64,000 nt of DNA from NCBI RefSeq assembly GCF_900108565.1, contig NZ_LT629971.1:5828001-5892000 (forward strand), in the 5' to 3' direction. The notes under the pieces were generated by a model that ran no database searches, was not told where the DNA came from, and was given only the letters and a program-made list of their open reading frames with translations. The position numbers and the translations under genes were made by a program. Source of the stretch: Mycolicibacterium rutilum (GTDB lineage Bacteria; Actinomycetota; Actinomycetes; Mycobacteriales; Mycobacteriaceae). Of this stretch, positions 9,710-18,611 are shown piece after piece; position 1 is the stretch's first letter, and each line of letters begins with the position of its first letter.

Positions 9710-10029
9710 CACATGTATGCGAACCCGCCTCCGACGAGCCCGATGAGCGCATAGATGACGAGGACGACCACGCCGGCGATCGCACCCCAGATCGCCCACT
9801 TCTTGGCGTCGTCGGAAGCCTTCTGCGCCTGCGCGTACTGACCCTGGGCCCACAGGCCGGACACCTTGGCCGCGTTGATGATCGAGACGATGCCGAACGG
9901 CAGGCAGCACAACACCGTGACGAGGATGCCCCACACCAGATTGCTGTCGGGTTGCTGCGCGGGGACGCCACCCGGCGGGGGTCCGTACCCCTGCGGAGGT
10001 GGTGGCGGCGGAGGTGGCGGATACGTCAT
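9709..10029 (-). CDS. CD225/dispanin family membrane protein
   Basis: 106 residues. A Pro-rich cytoplasmic N-terminus (MTYPPPPPPPP, then QGYGPPPGG) precedes a CD225-like core: membrane segment VWGILVTVLCCLPFGIVSIINAAKV, a polar helix WAQGQYAQAQKASDDAKKWAIWG and a second membrane segment. This is the bacterial dispanin layout, related in topology to eukaryotic IFITM proteins; the bacterial function is unknown. A good ribosome site (AAAAGGGG) precedes the ATG. It is coupled to the DUF2752 gene. Confidence 0.82.
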   Translation of the reverse strand: MTYPPPPPPPPPQGYGPPPGGVPAQQPDSNLVWGILVTVLCCLPFGIVSIINAAKVSGLWAQGQYAQAQKASDDAKKWAIWGAIAGVVVLVIYALIGLVGGGFAYM

Positions 10030-10126
10030 CGGTGTCCCCTTTTCTCGAGTAGCACCCTGCGTCGGTGGTCCGACTGGTGAGCCCGCTCAATATAAGTCAC
10101 CGGTTTGCTGTGCGCGCGGCTTTCGA

Positions 10127-10435
10127 TCATCGCCGCCACAGCACGAAAACGCCGTCTGAGCTGTGCCCCATCGCCTGTACGAAGGCCTCGTTGTCGAAGC
10201 CGGGCAACCGTTGCAACCGGGGCAGCAGCTCTTCGCTGTCACCGAGCCCGATCGCGGTGGAAGGCCCGTCGGCATAGGCGAATACGAAGAACACGTCCTC
10301 CTCGGCAGGCCCGCGGTCGGTGGTGCGCAGCGACACCTCGGTCAGCGCGTCCCACCGCACGCCGGTCAGGTCGTCGGGGGTCAAAACCGCGGGGTGTTCG
10401 GTTGACAGCGCGTTCGGTCGGGGAACTCGAAACAT
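10127..10435 (-). CDS. Conserved hypothetical protein
   Basis: 102 residues, no recognised domain, no signal peptide or membrane segment. The sequence is mixed alpha/beta with aromatic strands (DVFFVFAYADG and GVFVLWRR at the C-terminus). The ATG at 10435 makes it overlap the upstream gene by 55 bases, which is long for this genome, so the true start may lie further in; no better start with a ribosome site was found. The function is unknown. Confidence 0.55.
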   Translation of the reverse strand: MFRVPRPNALSTEHPAVLTPDDLTGVRWDALTEVSLRTTDRGPAEEDVFFVFAYADGPSTAIGLGDSEELLPRLQRLPGFDNEAFVQAMGHSSDGVFVLWRR

Positions 10436-10680
10436 ATTGCCCGCCAGGCGCCCAGCGGAATCGGCCCGATCCTGCGGGAGTACTGCTGTTCGGTCAGGCG
10501 CAGACTGCTCAGCAGCCAGTCACCGATCACGCCCGCACCGATCAACGTCCAGTCCGGCAGGCCGCCGGCCAGCTCGGCGTCCACCCACGTGAAGTTCGCG
10601 GCGGCCACGAGTTCCTCGTCCGCGAACGGCTGGGTACGTTCGATCAGCAGCCGCGTACGCCTGCGCGCCAGTAAGTTCAT
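10381..10680 (-). CDS. Small conserved hypothetical protein
   Basis: 99 residues beginning MNLLARRRTRLLIERTQPF. It is basic at the N-terminus and has no recognised domain. The ATG at 10680 lies 45 bases from the divergent HAD-hydrolase gene. It overlaps the next gene downstream by 55 bases in another frame; both frames look coding, with a sensible amino acid mix. Longer upstream readings of this frame run antisense through the hydrolase and phosphorylase genes and were discarded. Confidence 0.5.
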   Translation of the reverse strand: MNLLARRRTRLLIERTQPFADEELVAAANFTWVDAELAGGLPDWTLIGAGVIGDWLLSSLRLTEQQYSRRIGPIPLGAWRAICFEFPDRTRCQPNTPRF

Positions 10681-10725
10681 CGAAGCGCAAGTATGCCCGC
10701 GCACCATAACGGGAATGGGTGAAAT

Positions 10726-11490
10726 GTGCCTGGAGCCGACGAACCACACCACGCGCTCGGTCTGCCCGACGAGATCCGCGCCGCACTGTTCGACCTCGAC
10801 GGCGTGCTGACCGACACGGCCAGCGTGCACAAAAAGGCATGGAAGTCCATGTTCGACGACTTTCTGCGCCGACGAGCCGAAGCCGACGGCGCCGAGTTCA
10901 CCCCGTTCGACATCGGCGCGGACTACCTGACCTATGTCGACGGGAAGAGACGCGAGGACGGCGTGCGGTCCTTCCTGGCCAGTCGCGGTATCGAACTGCC
11001 CGAGGGCAGCCCCGACGACGGACCGCAGACCGACAGCGTCTCCGGTCTCGGCAACCGGAAGAACGCCTTGTTCACCGAGGTGCTGCACACCGACGGCGTC
11101 GAGGTGTTCGACGGGTCGCGCCGTTATCTGCAGGCGGTCGCCGACGCCGGACTCGGCGTCGCGGTGGTGTCCTCGAGTGCCAACACCCGTGAGGTGCTCG
11201 AACTGACCGGTCTCGACCGGTTCGTCCAGCACCGCGTCGACGGCGTCGTACTGCGCGAGGAGAACATCCCGGGCAAGCCCGCGCCGGACTCGTTCCTGCG
11301 GGCCGCCGAGCTGCTCGGGGTGCCGCCCGCGCAGGGCGCGGTGTTCGAGGATGCGCTTTCGGGGGTGGCCGCGGGGCGGGCGGGTCACTTCGGCCTCGTG
11401 GTCGGCGTCGACCGGGCCGGACACGCAGATGCGTTGCGGCACAACGGCGCCGACATCGTCGTCACCGACCTGGCGGAGCTGCTGTCATGA
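10726..11490 (+). CDS. HAD-family beta-phosphoglucomutase-like hydrolase (Rv3400 type)
   Basis: 254 residues. HAD motif I is FDLDGVLTDT with Asp23 (nucleophile) and Asp25, followed by motif II SSSANT, motif III Lys in GKPAPDSF and motif IV FEDALSG. The beta-phosphoglucomutase group turns beta-glucose 1-phosphate into glucose 6-phosphate. The stop overlaps the start of the GH65 phosphorylase gene by four bases (ATGA), and such a phosphorylase releases beta-glucose 1-phosphate, so the two form a direct pathway pair. Start GTG with GGTGA upstream. Confidence 0.88.
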   Translation: MPGADEPHHALGLPDEIRAALFDLDGVLTDTASVHKKAWKSMFDDFLRRRAEADGAEFTPFDIGADYLTYVDGKRREDGVRSFLASRGIELPEGSPDDGPQTDSVSGLGNRKNALFTEVLHTDGVEVFDGSRRYLQAVADAGLGVAVVSSSANTREVLELTGLDRFVQHRVDGVVLREENIPGKPAPDSFLRAAELLGVPPAQGAVFEDALSGVAAGRAGHFGLVVGVDRAGHADALRHNGADIVVTDLAELLS

Positions 11491-13844
11491 TGATCAACGA
11501 CCAGGTGTTCCCCGTCGAGCCGTGGCAACTGCGCGAGACGTCGCTCAACCTCGACATCCTCGCGCAGTCCGAGTCGTTGTTCGCGTTGTCCAACGGGCAC
11601 ATCGGCATGCGGGGGAACCTCGACGAAGGCGAACCGCACGGCCTGCCGGGCACCTACCTCAACTCGTTCTACGAGGTGCGCCCGCTGCCGTATGCCGAAG
11701 CGGGATACGGCTATCCCGAGGACGGGCAGACCATCGTCAACGTCACCAACGGAAAGTTGGTGCGCCTGCTGGTCGACGACGAACCCTTCGACGTGCGGTA
11801 CGGCTCGCTGCTCGAGCACGAGCGTGTCCTCGACTTTCGCGCCGGCACCCTCAAACGCACCGCGCTCTGGGAGTCCCCGGCCGGCAAACGGGTGAAAGTC
11901 ACCACCACGCGGCTGGTTTCGCTCACCCAGCGCAGCGTCGCGGCCATCGAGTACGTGGTCGAGGCGCAGGACGATTTCATCCGGGCCACGGTGCAGTCCG
12001 AACTCGTCGCCAACGAGGAGGTTCCGCAACCGTCGAAGGATCCGCGGGTGTCCGCGGTGCTCGAGAAGCCGCTCGATCCGGTGCAGCACGAGAACTCCGA
12101 CCGCGGCGCGATCCTGCTGCACCGCACCCGGGCCAGCGACCTGATGATGGCCGCGGCGATGGACCACGACGTCGAGGTGCCCGGCCGGGTGGAGGTCAGC
12201 ACCGGTGCCGGGATGGACTGGGCCACGACCACGGTGATCTGCGGGCTCCGTCCCGGACAGCGGCTGCGGATCGTGAAGTATCTGGCCTACGGCTGGTCGA
12301 GTCTGCGGTCGCGGCCCGCCCTGCGCGATCAGGCGGCCGCCGCGCTCAGCAGCGCCCGCTACACGGGGTGGCCGGGAATGCTCGACGCGCAGCGCGCGTA
12401 CCTCGACGACTTCTGGGACGGCGCCGACGTCGAGGTCGAGGGCGACAACGACTGTCAGCAGGCGGTGCGGTTCGGGCTGTTTCACGTGCTGCAGGCCAGC
12501 GCGCGCGCCGAGCGACGGGCGATCCCGGGTAAGGGCTTGACCGGCACCGGATATGACGGCCACGCGTTTTGGGACACCGAGGGTTTCGTGCTTCCGGTGC
12601 TGACCTACACCGAACCCGCGGCCGCGGCCGACGCACTGCGCTGGCGCGCGTCGATCCTGCCGCTGGCCAAGGAGCGCGCCGCGCAACTGGATCTCGAAGG
12701 CGCGTCGTACCCGTGGCGCACCATCCGCGGCGAGGAGTGCTCGGCGTACTGGCCGGCGGGCACCGCCGCGTTCCACGTCAACGCCGACATCGCGATGGCC
12801 TTCGAGCGGTACCGCATCGTGACCGGCGACGACTCGCTGGACGCCGAATGCGGGCTGCGGGTGCTCGTCGAGACCGCCCGGCTGTGGCTGTCGCTGGGTC
12901 AGCACGACCGGCACGGGGTGTGGCACATCGACGGGGTGACCGGACCCGACGAGTACACGGCCGTGGTGCGCGACAACGTGTTCACGAACCTGATGGCCTC
13001 GGCCAACCTGCGGGCCGCCGCCGACGCGTGCGGCCGGCACGTCGACGCGGCGCTGGCGATGGGCGTGACCACCGAGGAGATGGCCGCCTGGCGCGACGCC
13101 GCCGACGCCGCACACATCCCGTTCGACGAGGAACTCGGTGTGCACCCGCAGTGCGAGGGATTCACCACGCTGCGGGAATGGAATTTCGTCGACAACACCG
13201 TCTACCCGCTGCTGATGCACGAGCCGTATGTGCGGGTGTATCCCGCCCAGGTCATCAAGCAGGCCGATCTGGTGCTGGCGATGCATTGGCAGGGCCACGC
13301 GTTCACCGCGGAACAGAAGGCCCGCAACGTCGACTACTACGAACGCCGCACCACCCGTGACTCGTCGCTGTCGGCGTGCACGCAAGCCGTGATGTGCGCC
13401 GACGTGGGCCATCTGGAGCTCGCACACGACTACACCTACGAGGCCGCGATGATCGACCTGCGCGATCTGCATCGCAACACCCGCGACGGCCTGCACATGG
13501 CTTCGCTGGCCGGGGCGTGGACCGCGCTGGTGGCCGGATTCGGTGGCCTTCGTGACGATGAGGGGCTGCTCACGCTCAATCCTCGTCTGCCCAGTGGGAT
13601 CTCGCGGCTGCGGTTCCGGTTGCGCTGGCGCAACTTCCGGCTCACCGTCGACGTCAATCACGCCGACGTCACCTACACGCTGCGCGACGGCCCCGGGGCG
13701 ACGCTGCTGATCCGCCACGCGGGTGAGGACCTCGAGTTGACGTCGCAGGAGCCGACGACGGTTCCGGTGCGCCGATGTGAACCCATGCTTCCGCCGCCGG
13801 CGCAGCCCCCCGGTCGGGAGCCGCTGCGCCGGCGGCGGATGTGA
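11487..13844 (+). CDS. Glycoside hydrolase family 65 disaccharide phosphorylase (Rv3401 type)
   Basis: 785 residues, the usual GH65 length. GH65 enzymes phosphorolyse alpha-glucosides such as maltose, trehalose or kojibiose with inversion, giving beta-glucose 1-phosphate. The general acid is Glu489 in GVTGPDEYTAVV, matching Glu487 of Lactobacillus maltose phosphorylase. Other family segments are ALSNGHIGMRGN near the N-terminus, FWDTEGFVLPVL and the phosphate-binding region near SLSACTQA. Which disaccharide is used cannot be told from sequence. It overlaps the HAD gene by four bases and ends two bases before a convergent gene. Confidence 0.9.
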   Translation: MMINDQVFPVEPWQLRETSLNLDILAQSESLFALSNGHIGMRGNLDEGEPHGLPGTYLNSFYEVRPLPYAEAGYGYPEDGQTIVNVTNGKLVRLLVDDEPFDVRYGSLLEHERVLDFRAGTLKRTALWESPAGKRVKVTTTRLVSLTQRSVAAIEYVVEAQDDFIRATVQSELVANEEVPQPSKDPRVSAVLEKPLDPVQHENSDRGAILLHRTRASDLMMAAAMDHDVEVPGRVEVSTGAGMDWATTTVICGLRPGQRLRIVKYLAYGWSSLRSRPALRDQAAAALSSARYTGWPGMLDAQRAYLDDFWDGADVEVEGDNDCQQAVRFGLFHVLQASARAERRAIPGKGLTGTGYDGHAFWDTEGFVLPVLTYTEPAAAADALRWRASILPLAKERAAQLDLEGASYPWRTIRGEECSAYWPAGTAAFHVNADIAMAFERYRIVTGDDSLDAECGLRVLVETARLWLSLGQHDRHGVWHIDGVTGPDEYTAVVRDNVFTNLMASANLRAAADACGRHVDAALAMGVTTEEMAAWRDAADAAHIPFDEELGVHPQCEGFTTLREWNFVDNTVYPLLMHEPYVRVYPAQVIKQADLVLAMHWQGHAFTAEQKARNVDYYERRTTRDSSLSACTQAVMCADVGHLELAHDYTYEAAMIDLRDLHRNTRDGLHMASLAGAWTALVAGFGGLRDDEGLLTLNPRLPSGISRLRFRLRWRNFRLTVDVNHADVTYTLRDGPGATLLIRHAGEDLELTSQEPTTVPVRRCEPMLPPPAQPPGREPLRRRRM

Positions 13845-13846
13845 CG

Positions 13847-14245
13847 TCACGCACCTTCGAGCAGCCAGGCCTGTTCCTGACCGGGTTCGGGCAGTACGCG
13901 GCCACCTTCGATGGCGAACCGGGCGGGGCTGTTGCCGATGACGACCAGCACCCGCTCCGGCGGTATGCCGGTCACTTGCGTTGCCGCATGCGCGATCTCG
14001 GTGACCAGCCGGCTGGTCTCCTCGTCGGGATGTCCAGAGCGTACCCAGCCGTTGATGATCAGCGGCCGTGTGGGCTTGGCGTCGGTGTAGACATTGTCGG
14101 GAGCGAGCTCGTTGAACACCACGTTGACGTAGGTGCTCGGCACGTGGTTGACGTCGGAGTGGATGCGGGTCACCTCGGCGGCCAGGTCCGCCTTGGTGGC
14201 GGAGTCGAGCGTTCCGGCCGCGGTGGTGATCGTGTAGATGGGCAT
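13847..14245 (-). CDS. Tautomerase-superfamily protein (4-oxalocrotonate tautomerase/cis-CaaD type)
   Basis: 132 residues starting MPIYTITTAAG, so after Met removal Pro1 is exposed as the catalytic base of the tautomerase superfamily. The length of about 130 residues suggests a fused two-unit trimeric type such as cis-3-chloroacrylic acid dehalogenase rather than the 62-residue tautomerase. A ribosome site AAAGGAA lies before the ATG. It is 40 bases downstream of the benzoylformate decarboxylase gene, probably one operon. A role in aromatic or keto-acid breakdown is inferred from that neighbour. Confidence 0.82.
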   Translation of the reverse strand: MPIYTITTAAGTLDSATKADLAAEVTRIHSDVNHVPSTYVNVVFNELAPDNVYTDAKPTRPLIINGWVRSGHPDEETSRLVTEIAHAATQVTGIPPERVLVVIGNSPARFAIEGGRVLPEPGQEQAWLLEGA

Positions 14246-14285
14246 CGGAGTTCCTTTCAGAGTCTTCGAGAGCCAGTACCGAGGG

Positions 14286-15899
14286 TCAGCCCAGTCGGGG
14301 CAGTTGCGGGACGGTGGGCACGACGAGCACCGTCGGGCCGTCGGCCTCCAGCGCGGTCTTGAACTCGTCGGCCAGCATGTCGGTGCTGTCGACGTTGACC
14401 GCGCGGCAACCGAAACCGGCTGCCACCGAGGCGATGTCGAGGCCCGGCAGGTCGAGGGCCGGAACGTTCGGCGTCTTCTCCAACAGCGCGAACGACTTCA
14501 GGATCGCGTACTCGCCGTTGCGAAGCACCACGAACACGATGGGCAGCTTGTGCTGCGCGGCCGTCCACAGCGCCTGGATCGAGTACTGGAACGAGCCGTC
14601 GCCGATGGTGGCCACGATCGTGCGGTCGACGCCCCGGGCGCGGTCGCCGAGCGCCAGGCCGACGGCCGCGGGCAGGCCCCAGCCGATGCCGCCGCTTCCG
14701 GTGGCGTAGAAGCTGCCGGACCGGGTCGTGGGCAACCAGTTGAACAGGTCCGGCATCGTCGACGTCGACTCCATGACCACCGCCGCGTCATCGGGCTTGA
14801 CGGTGCTCAGGGTCTCGTAGACGGCGTTGGACGACATCGGCGCCTGCACAGGGCCTTCGGACTGCCGGTTGCGCACCAGCGGTCCCGGCGGCTCGCGGTC
14901 GGCGGGCACCCGGATCAGGTCGGTCAGCTGCGTCAGCGCGACGCTGACGTCACCGACCAGGCTGTCGCCCACGGGGGCGATCCCGGCCATGTGCGGATCG
15001 GATGTGATCTGCAGCAGCTCACTGCCCTCCGGCAGGTACTCGCCGGGCACGTACGGGTAGTAGCGGAACACCTGCGCGCCGATCACGATGACGAGATCGT
15101 GGCCGCGGACCTGGTTCTCGACGTCCGCGATCGTCATGCCGAGCGGACCGGCGTACAGCGGATGGTCCTCCGGGAAGGAGACGCGGTCGGACAGCGCGCT
15201 GCCGTACACCGGCGCCCGCAGCTTCTCGGCGAACGCGATGCCGGCATCCCAGCCGCCTGCGCGGTCGACTTCGGGGCCCAGCACCAGCATCGGCCGCTGC
15301 GCGGCGCTGATCCGCTCGGCGAACTCGGCCAGGCGCTGCGCGTCGGGCGCCACGCGGTTCGAGACGGTGCGCACGACCGCGGGTCCGAGCGCCGGCTTGT
15401 CCCAGTCGTCGAGCGGAATCGACAGGAACACCGGGCCTTTCGGCTCCTGCATGGCCATCGCGTAGGCCTGCATGAACGCGGCGGGCACATCCTCGGCGCG
15501 GGCCGGTTCATACGACCACTTCACCCACGGCTTGGGCATCTCGGTGGCATCGGGATTGTTCAGGTACGGGTCGACGATCGACATCTCGCGGGTCTGCTGG
15601 CCGGCGGTGATGATCAGCGGCGTGTTGGCCCGGTAGGCGGCCACCAGGCTGCCCATCCCGTTGCCGGTGCCGGCGGCGGTATGCAGGTTCACCAGGGCGG
15701 GCTTGCCGGTCGCCTGGGTGAACGCGTCGGCCATCGCCACCGCGGAGGCCTCCTGCAACGCCAGCACGTACTCGAAGTCGTCGGGGAAGTTCTGCAGGAA
15801 CGTCTGCTCGGTTGAGCCGGGATTACCGAAAACTGTTGTCACACCCAGCTTCCGGAGAAGGTCGAAGGTCACGTCGTGAACGGTCTGCTGCTCGGACAT
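14286..15899 (-). CDS. mdlC: Benzoylformate decarboxylase-like thiamine-diphosphate enzyme
   Basis: 537 residues. ThDP-dependent decarboxylases of this group turn benzoylformate into benzaldehyde and CO2 in mandelate breakdown. Conserved points: Glu50 (LQEASAV) that activates the cofactor, His73 in NLHTAAGTGN, and the ThDP/Mg motif GDGSFQYSIQALWTAA ending at LRNGEY. The His-Thr-Ala-Ala-Gly segment fits benzoylformate decarboxylase better than acetolactate synthase or oxalyl-CoA decarboxylase, but substrate is not proven. The start ATG at 15899 has AGGTGG upstream; a longer in-frame reading would pass through an inverted repeat. It is cotranscribed with the tautomerase gene. Confidence 0.85.
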   Translation of the reverse strand: MSEQQTVHDVTFDLLRKLGVTTVFGNPGSTEQTFLQNFPDDFEYVLALQEASAVAMADAFTQATGKPALVNLHTAAGTGNGMGSLVAAYRANTPLIITAGQQTREMSIVDPYLNNPDATEMPKPWVKWSYEPARAEDVPAAFMQAYAMAMQEPKGPVFLSIPLDDWDKPALGPAVVRTVSNRVAPDAQRLAEFAERISAAQRPMLVLGPEVDRAGGWDAGIAFAEKLRAPVYGSALSDRVSFPEDHPLYAGPLGMTIADVENQVRGHDLVIVIGAQVFRYYPYVPGEYLPEGSELLQITSDPHMAGIAPVGDSLVGDVSVALTQLTDLIRVPADREPPGPLVRNRQSEGPVQAPMSSNAVYETLSTVKPDDAAVVMESTSTMPDLFNWLPTTRSGSFYATGSGGIGWGLPAAVGLALGDRARGVDRTIVATIGDGSFQYSIQALWTAAQHKLPIVFVVLRNGEYAILKSFALLEKTPNVPALDLPGLDIASVAAGFGCRAVNVDSTDMLADEFKTALEADGPTVLVVPTVPQLPRLG

Positions 15900-15935
15900 C
15901 GGAACCACCTGTCTTTCGTGGATGGAATATCGTCG

Positions 15936-15959
15936 ACTGAAGAGCCGTTGCTCCTCAGT
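15936..15959 (-). promoter_or_regulatory. Inverted repeat upstream of the benzoylformate decarboxylase gene
   Basis: ACTGAAGAGC-cgtt-GCTCCTCAGT: ten-base arms, nine matching, 37 bases before the start codon. A GATATT -10-like hexamer lies between it and the gene. It may be the operator of a regulator encoded elsewhere, or a leader hairpin. Confidence 0.45.
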
Positions 15960-16067
15960 TGGATAAACCATCGCGGACAGGCTCGGCGCGGTCATCGACG
16001 CTGCCGGGTATTGCAGCGGGCACCTTCCCGGAAGCCGGTGGTACCGCTAGCAGGTAAGAGGCGGGCG

Positions 16068-16727
16068 CTAGGCCATCTGCTTGTGCATCGGCAGCCCGCC
16101 GGTCGCCTCGAAGACCACCCGCTTGCCGATCTCGACGGCGTGGTCGGCGAACCGTTCGTAGTAGCGGCCGAGCAGCGCCACATCGACCGCCGAGCACACC
16201 CCGGTCTGCCACTTGTGGTCGATCAGCAGCGTGAACAGGTGCCGGTGCTCGGCGTCGACGGCGTCGTCCTCGTCGCGCAGCCGTGCCGCCTTGTCGGGAT
16301 CACGCGTCAGCAGCACCTCGCGCGCGGTCGTCGCCAGCTGCACGGCCCGCGCGCCCATCTCGGCGAAGCTGGCCCGCACGTCGGCCGGCAGCGCGCAGTC
16401 CGGGTGCCGCAGCCGGGAGATGCCCGCGACGTGGACCGCCAGCGCGCCCATCCGGTCGATGTCGGCGGCGATGTGGATCGAGCCCACGACGGTGCGCAGG
16501 TCGGTGGCCACGGGTTGCTGCAACGCCAGGATGCGCAGCGCGCTCTGTTCCACCTGCCGGTTCCGCGCGATGATGTGCTCGTGGTCGGCGATGACCTGTT
16601 CGGCCAGCGTCAAGTCGGCCTCGAGCAGCGCCTGCGTCGCCCGCTCCATCGCGACCACCGCGAGCCCGCACATCTCCCCCAGCTGAACGGACAGCCCCGT
16701 CAACTGCTCTTGATATGCGGTGCGCAT
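16068..16727 (-). CDS. phoU: PhoU-family phosphate signalling protein
   Basis: 219 residues, all-helical, with the duplicated PhoU domain: the first repeat has DHEHIIARNRQVEQSALRILALQQPVA, the second YYERFADHAVEIGKRVVF. PhoU proteins (PhoY1/PhoY2 in M. tuberculosis) link the Pst phosphate transporter to the SenX3-RegX3 two-component system and dampen it when phosphate is plentiful. A strong ribosome site GGAGGAGGG precedes the ATG. No pst genes are in the window; it stands between the decarboxylase pair and choD. Confidence 0.93.
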   Translation of the reverse strand: MRTAYQEQLTGLSVQLGEMCGLAVVAMERATQALLEADLTLAEQVIADHEHIIARNRQVEQSALRILALQQPVATDLRTVVGSIHIAADIDRMGALAVHVAGISRLRHPDCALPADVRASFAEMGARAVQLATTAREVLLTRDPDKAARLRDEDDAVDAEHRHLFTLLIDHKWQTGVCSAVDVALLGRYYERFADHAVEIGKRVVFEATGGLPMHKQMA

Positions 16728-16801
16728 TCCGGCCCTCCTCCGCTCGGGACACGGGCGTCCGAGCGCAGGTCGGAGTACCCGCTCCGGCGGGTTCTAACCG
16801 C

Positions 16802-18538
16802 CTAGCCCGCGGAACTGACCGGCTCGATCGGCAACCACCGCAGCGCGGCAGGGGCATCGGCGGGCACCACCGGATGCTCCGGGGCGACCGGGTCCAGCCT
16901 GCGGTACGGCTCGCCCTGCGCGGGCCGCAGGTCCTGCTCGCCCTTGTTGGGCCACAGCGACGTCGCCCGCTCGGCCTGCGCGGTGATTGAAAGCGACGGA
17001 TTCACACCGAGATTCGCCGAGATCGCCGCGCCGTCGTGCACCGACAGCGTCGGATATCCGTACACCCGGTGGTAGGGGTCGATGACGCCGTGTTCGGGGC
17101 TGTCGCCGATCGCGGCGCCGCCGAGGAAGTGCGCCGTGAGCGGAATGTTGAACAGTTCGCCCCAGGTGCCGCCCGCGACGCCGTCGATCTTCTCGGCGAT
17201 GCGCCGGGTGACCTGGTTGCCGACCGGGATCCACGACGGATTCGGCGCACCGTGGCCCTGCTTGCTGGAGAACCGGCGGATACCGAACCGGTTGCGCTTG
17301 GTGAACGTGGTGATCGAGTTGTCGAGATGCTGCATCACCAGCGCGATCAGCGTGCGTTCGCTCCACCGCCGCACGTTGAGCAGTCGGAGGGTGCCGCGCG
17401 GATCCTGCCGGGCGTTGATGAACAGCTGCCGCCAGCGCGGGATACCGGGCCCCTCCGGACCGTCGCCGTCGGTCATCAAGGTCTGCAGCAGTCCCATCGC
17501 GTTGGAACCCTTGCCGTAGCGCACCGGCTCGACATGGGTGTCGGGCGTCGGGTGGATCGACGACGTGATCGCGACGCCGTGGGTCAGGTCGAGATCGTCG
17601 GATACCTCGAAACGTCCTGCGCCGACGATGGATTCGGAGTTGGTGCGAGTCAGCACGCCGAGCTTGTCGGACAGCTTCGGCAGCTTGCCCGCGTCGCGCA
17701 TGTTGAACAGCAGCCGCTGGGTGCCCCAGGTGCCGGCCGCCAGTACGACGTGGCTCGCGGTCAACGTCTTGCGGCGGCGCCGCACCCACGCGCCGGTCTT
17801 GGCGGTGCGGACCTCCCACAGCCCGTCGGCACGCTGTTCGAAACTCGTCACGGTGCTCATCGGAATGACTTCGGCGCCATGGCGTTCCGCCAGTCCGAGG
17901 TAATTCTTGAGCAGGGTGTTCTTGGCGCCGTAACGGCAGCCGGTCATGCACGAGCCGCACTCGATGCAGCCGGTGCGCTCCGGGCCGGCGCCGCCGAAGT
18001 ACGGGTCGGGCACGGTCTTGCCGGGCGCCTTGGTGCCGTCGGGTCCGAAGAACACGCCCACCGGCGTCGGCACGAACGTGTCGCCCACGCCCATGTCGTC
18101 GGCGACCTGCTTCACCACGCGGTCGGCGTCGGTGAACGTCGGGTTGGTGACCACCCCGAGCATGCGCTGGGCCTGGTCGTAGTGCGGCATCAGCTCGCCG
18201 CGCCAGTCGGTGATGTCCTTCCACTGCGGGTCGTTGAAGAACGGGTCCGGCGGCACGTACAGGGTGTTGGCGTAGTTCAGCGATCCGCCGCCGACGCCTG
18301 CGCCGGCCAGGATCATCACGTTGCGCAGCAGATGGATTCGCTGGATGCCGAACATCCCGAGTCGCGGTGCCCACAGGAACTTGCGCAGGTTCCACGAGGT
18401 CTTGGCGAATTCGTCGTCGTTGAATCGCCGCCCGGCCTCGAGTACACCGACGCGGTAGCCCTTCTCGGTGAGCCGCAGTGCGCTGACGCTCCCCCCGAAC
18501 CCCGAACCGATCACGAGCACGTCGTAGTCAGGTTTCAT
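16802..18538 (-). CDS. choD: GMC-type cholesterol oxidase homologue
   Basis: 578 residues. The FAD motif VIGSGFGGSVSALRL opens the protein and an EAGRR ribose-binding segment follows. A Cys-rich segment ECGSCMTGCRYGAKNTL is typical of the ChoD subgroup. Family members oxidise the 3-hydroxyl of sterols, but for ChoD of M. tuberculosis the sterol role is disputed, so the true substrate may differ. No signal peptide is visible; the N-terminus goes straight into the Rossmann fold. It is followed by phoU and preceded by guaB3 on the same strand, 73 bases away. Confidence 0.88.
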   Translation of the reverse strand: MKPDYDVLVIGSGFGGSVSALRLTEKGYRVGVLEAGRRFNDDEFAKTSWNLRKFLWAPRLGMFGIQRIHLLRNVMILAGAGVGGGSLNYANTLYVPPDPFFNDPQWKDITDWRGELMPHYDQAQRMLGVVTNPTFTDADRVVKQVADDMGVGDTFVPTPVGVFFGPDGTKAPGKTVPDPYFGGAGPERTGCIECGSCMTGCRYGAKNTLLKNYLGLAERHGAEVIPMSTVTSFEQRADGLWEVRTAKTGAWVRRRRKTLTASHVVLAAGTWGTQRLLFNMRDAGKLPKLSDKLGVLTRTNSESIVGAGRFEVSDDLDLTHGVAITSSIHPTPDTHVEPVRYGKGSNAMGLLQTLMTDGDGPEGPGIPRWRQLFINARQDPRGTLRLLNVRRWSERTLIALVMQHLDNSITTFTKRNRFGIRRFSSKQGHGAPNPSWIPVGNQVTRRIAEKIDGVAGGTWGELFNIPLTAHFLGGAAIGDSPEHGVIDPYHRVYGYPTLSVHDGAAISANLGVNPSLSITAQAERATSLWPNKGEQDLRPAQGEPYRRLDPVAPEHPVVPADAPAALRWLPIEPVSSAG

Positions 18539-18611
18539 GCCTTCAGTATGGCGTTACCCAGCGGTAACTTCTAGACAGGGGGGCCTAACTTGTAAAGCAG
18601 ATGGCACGGGG

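Noticed and set aside
11385..13850. 821-codon minus-strand reading across the GH65 gene
   Set aside because: Antisense shadow of the phosphorylase, composition of a non-coding frame.
17036..18574. 512-codon plus-strand reading across choD
   Set aside because: Antisense shadow; choD has clear FAD and Cys-rich motifs.
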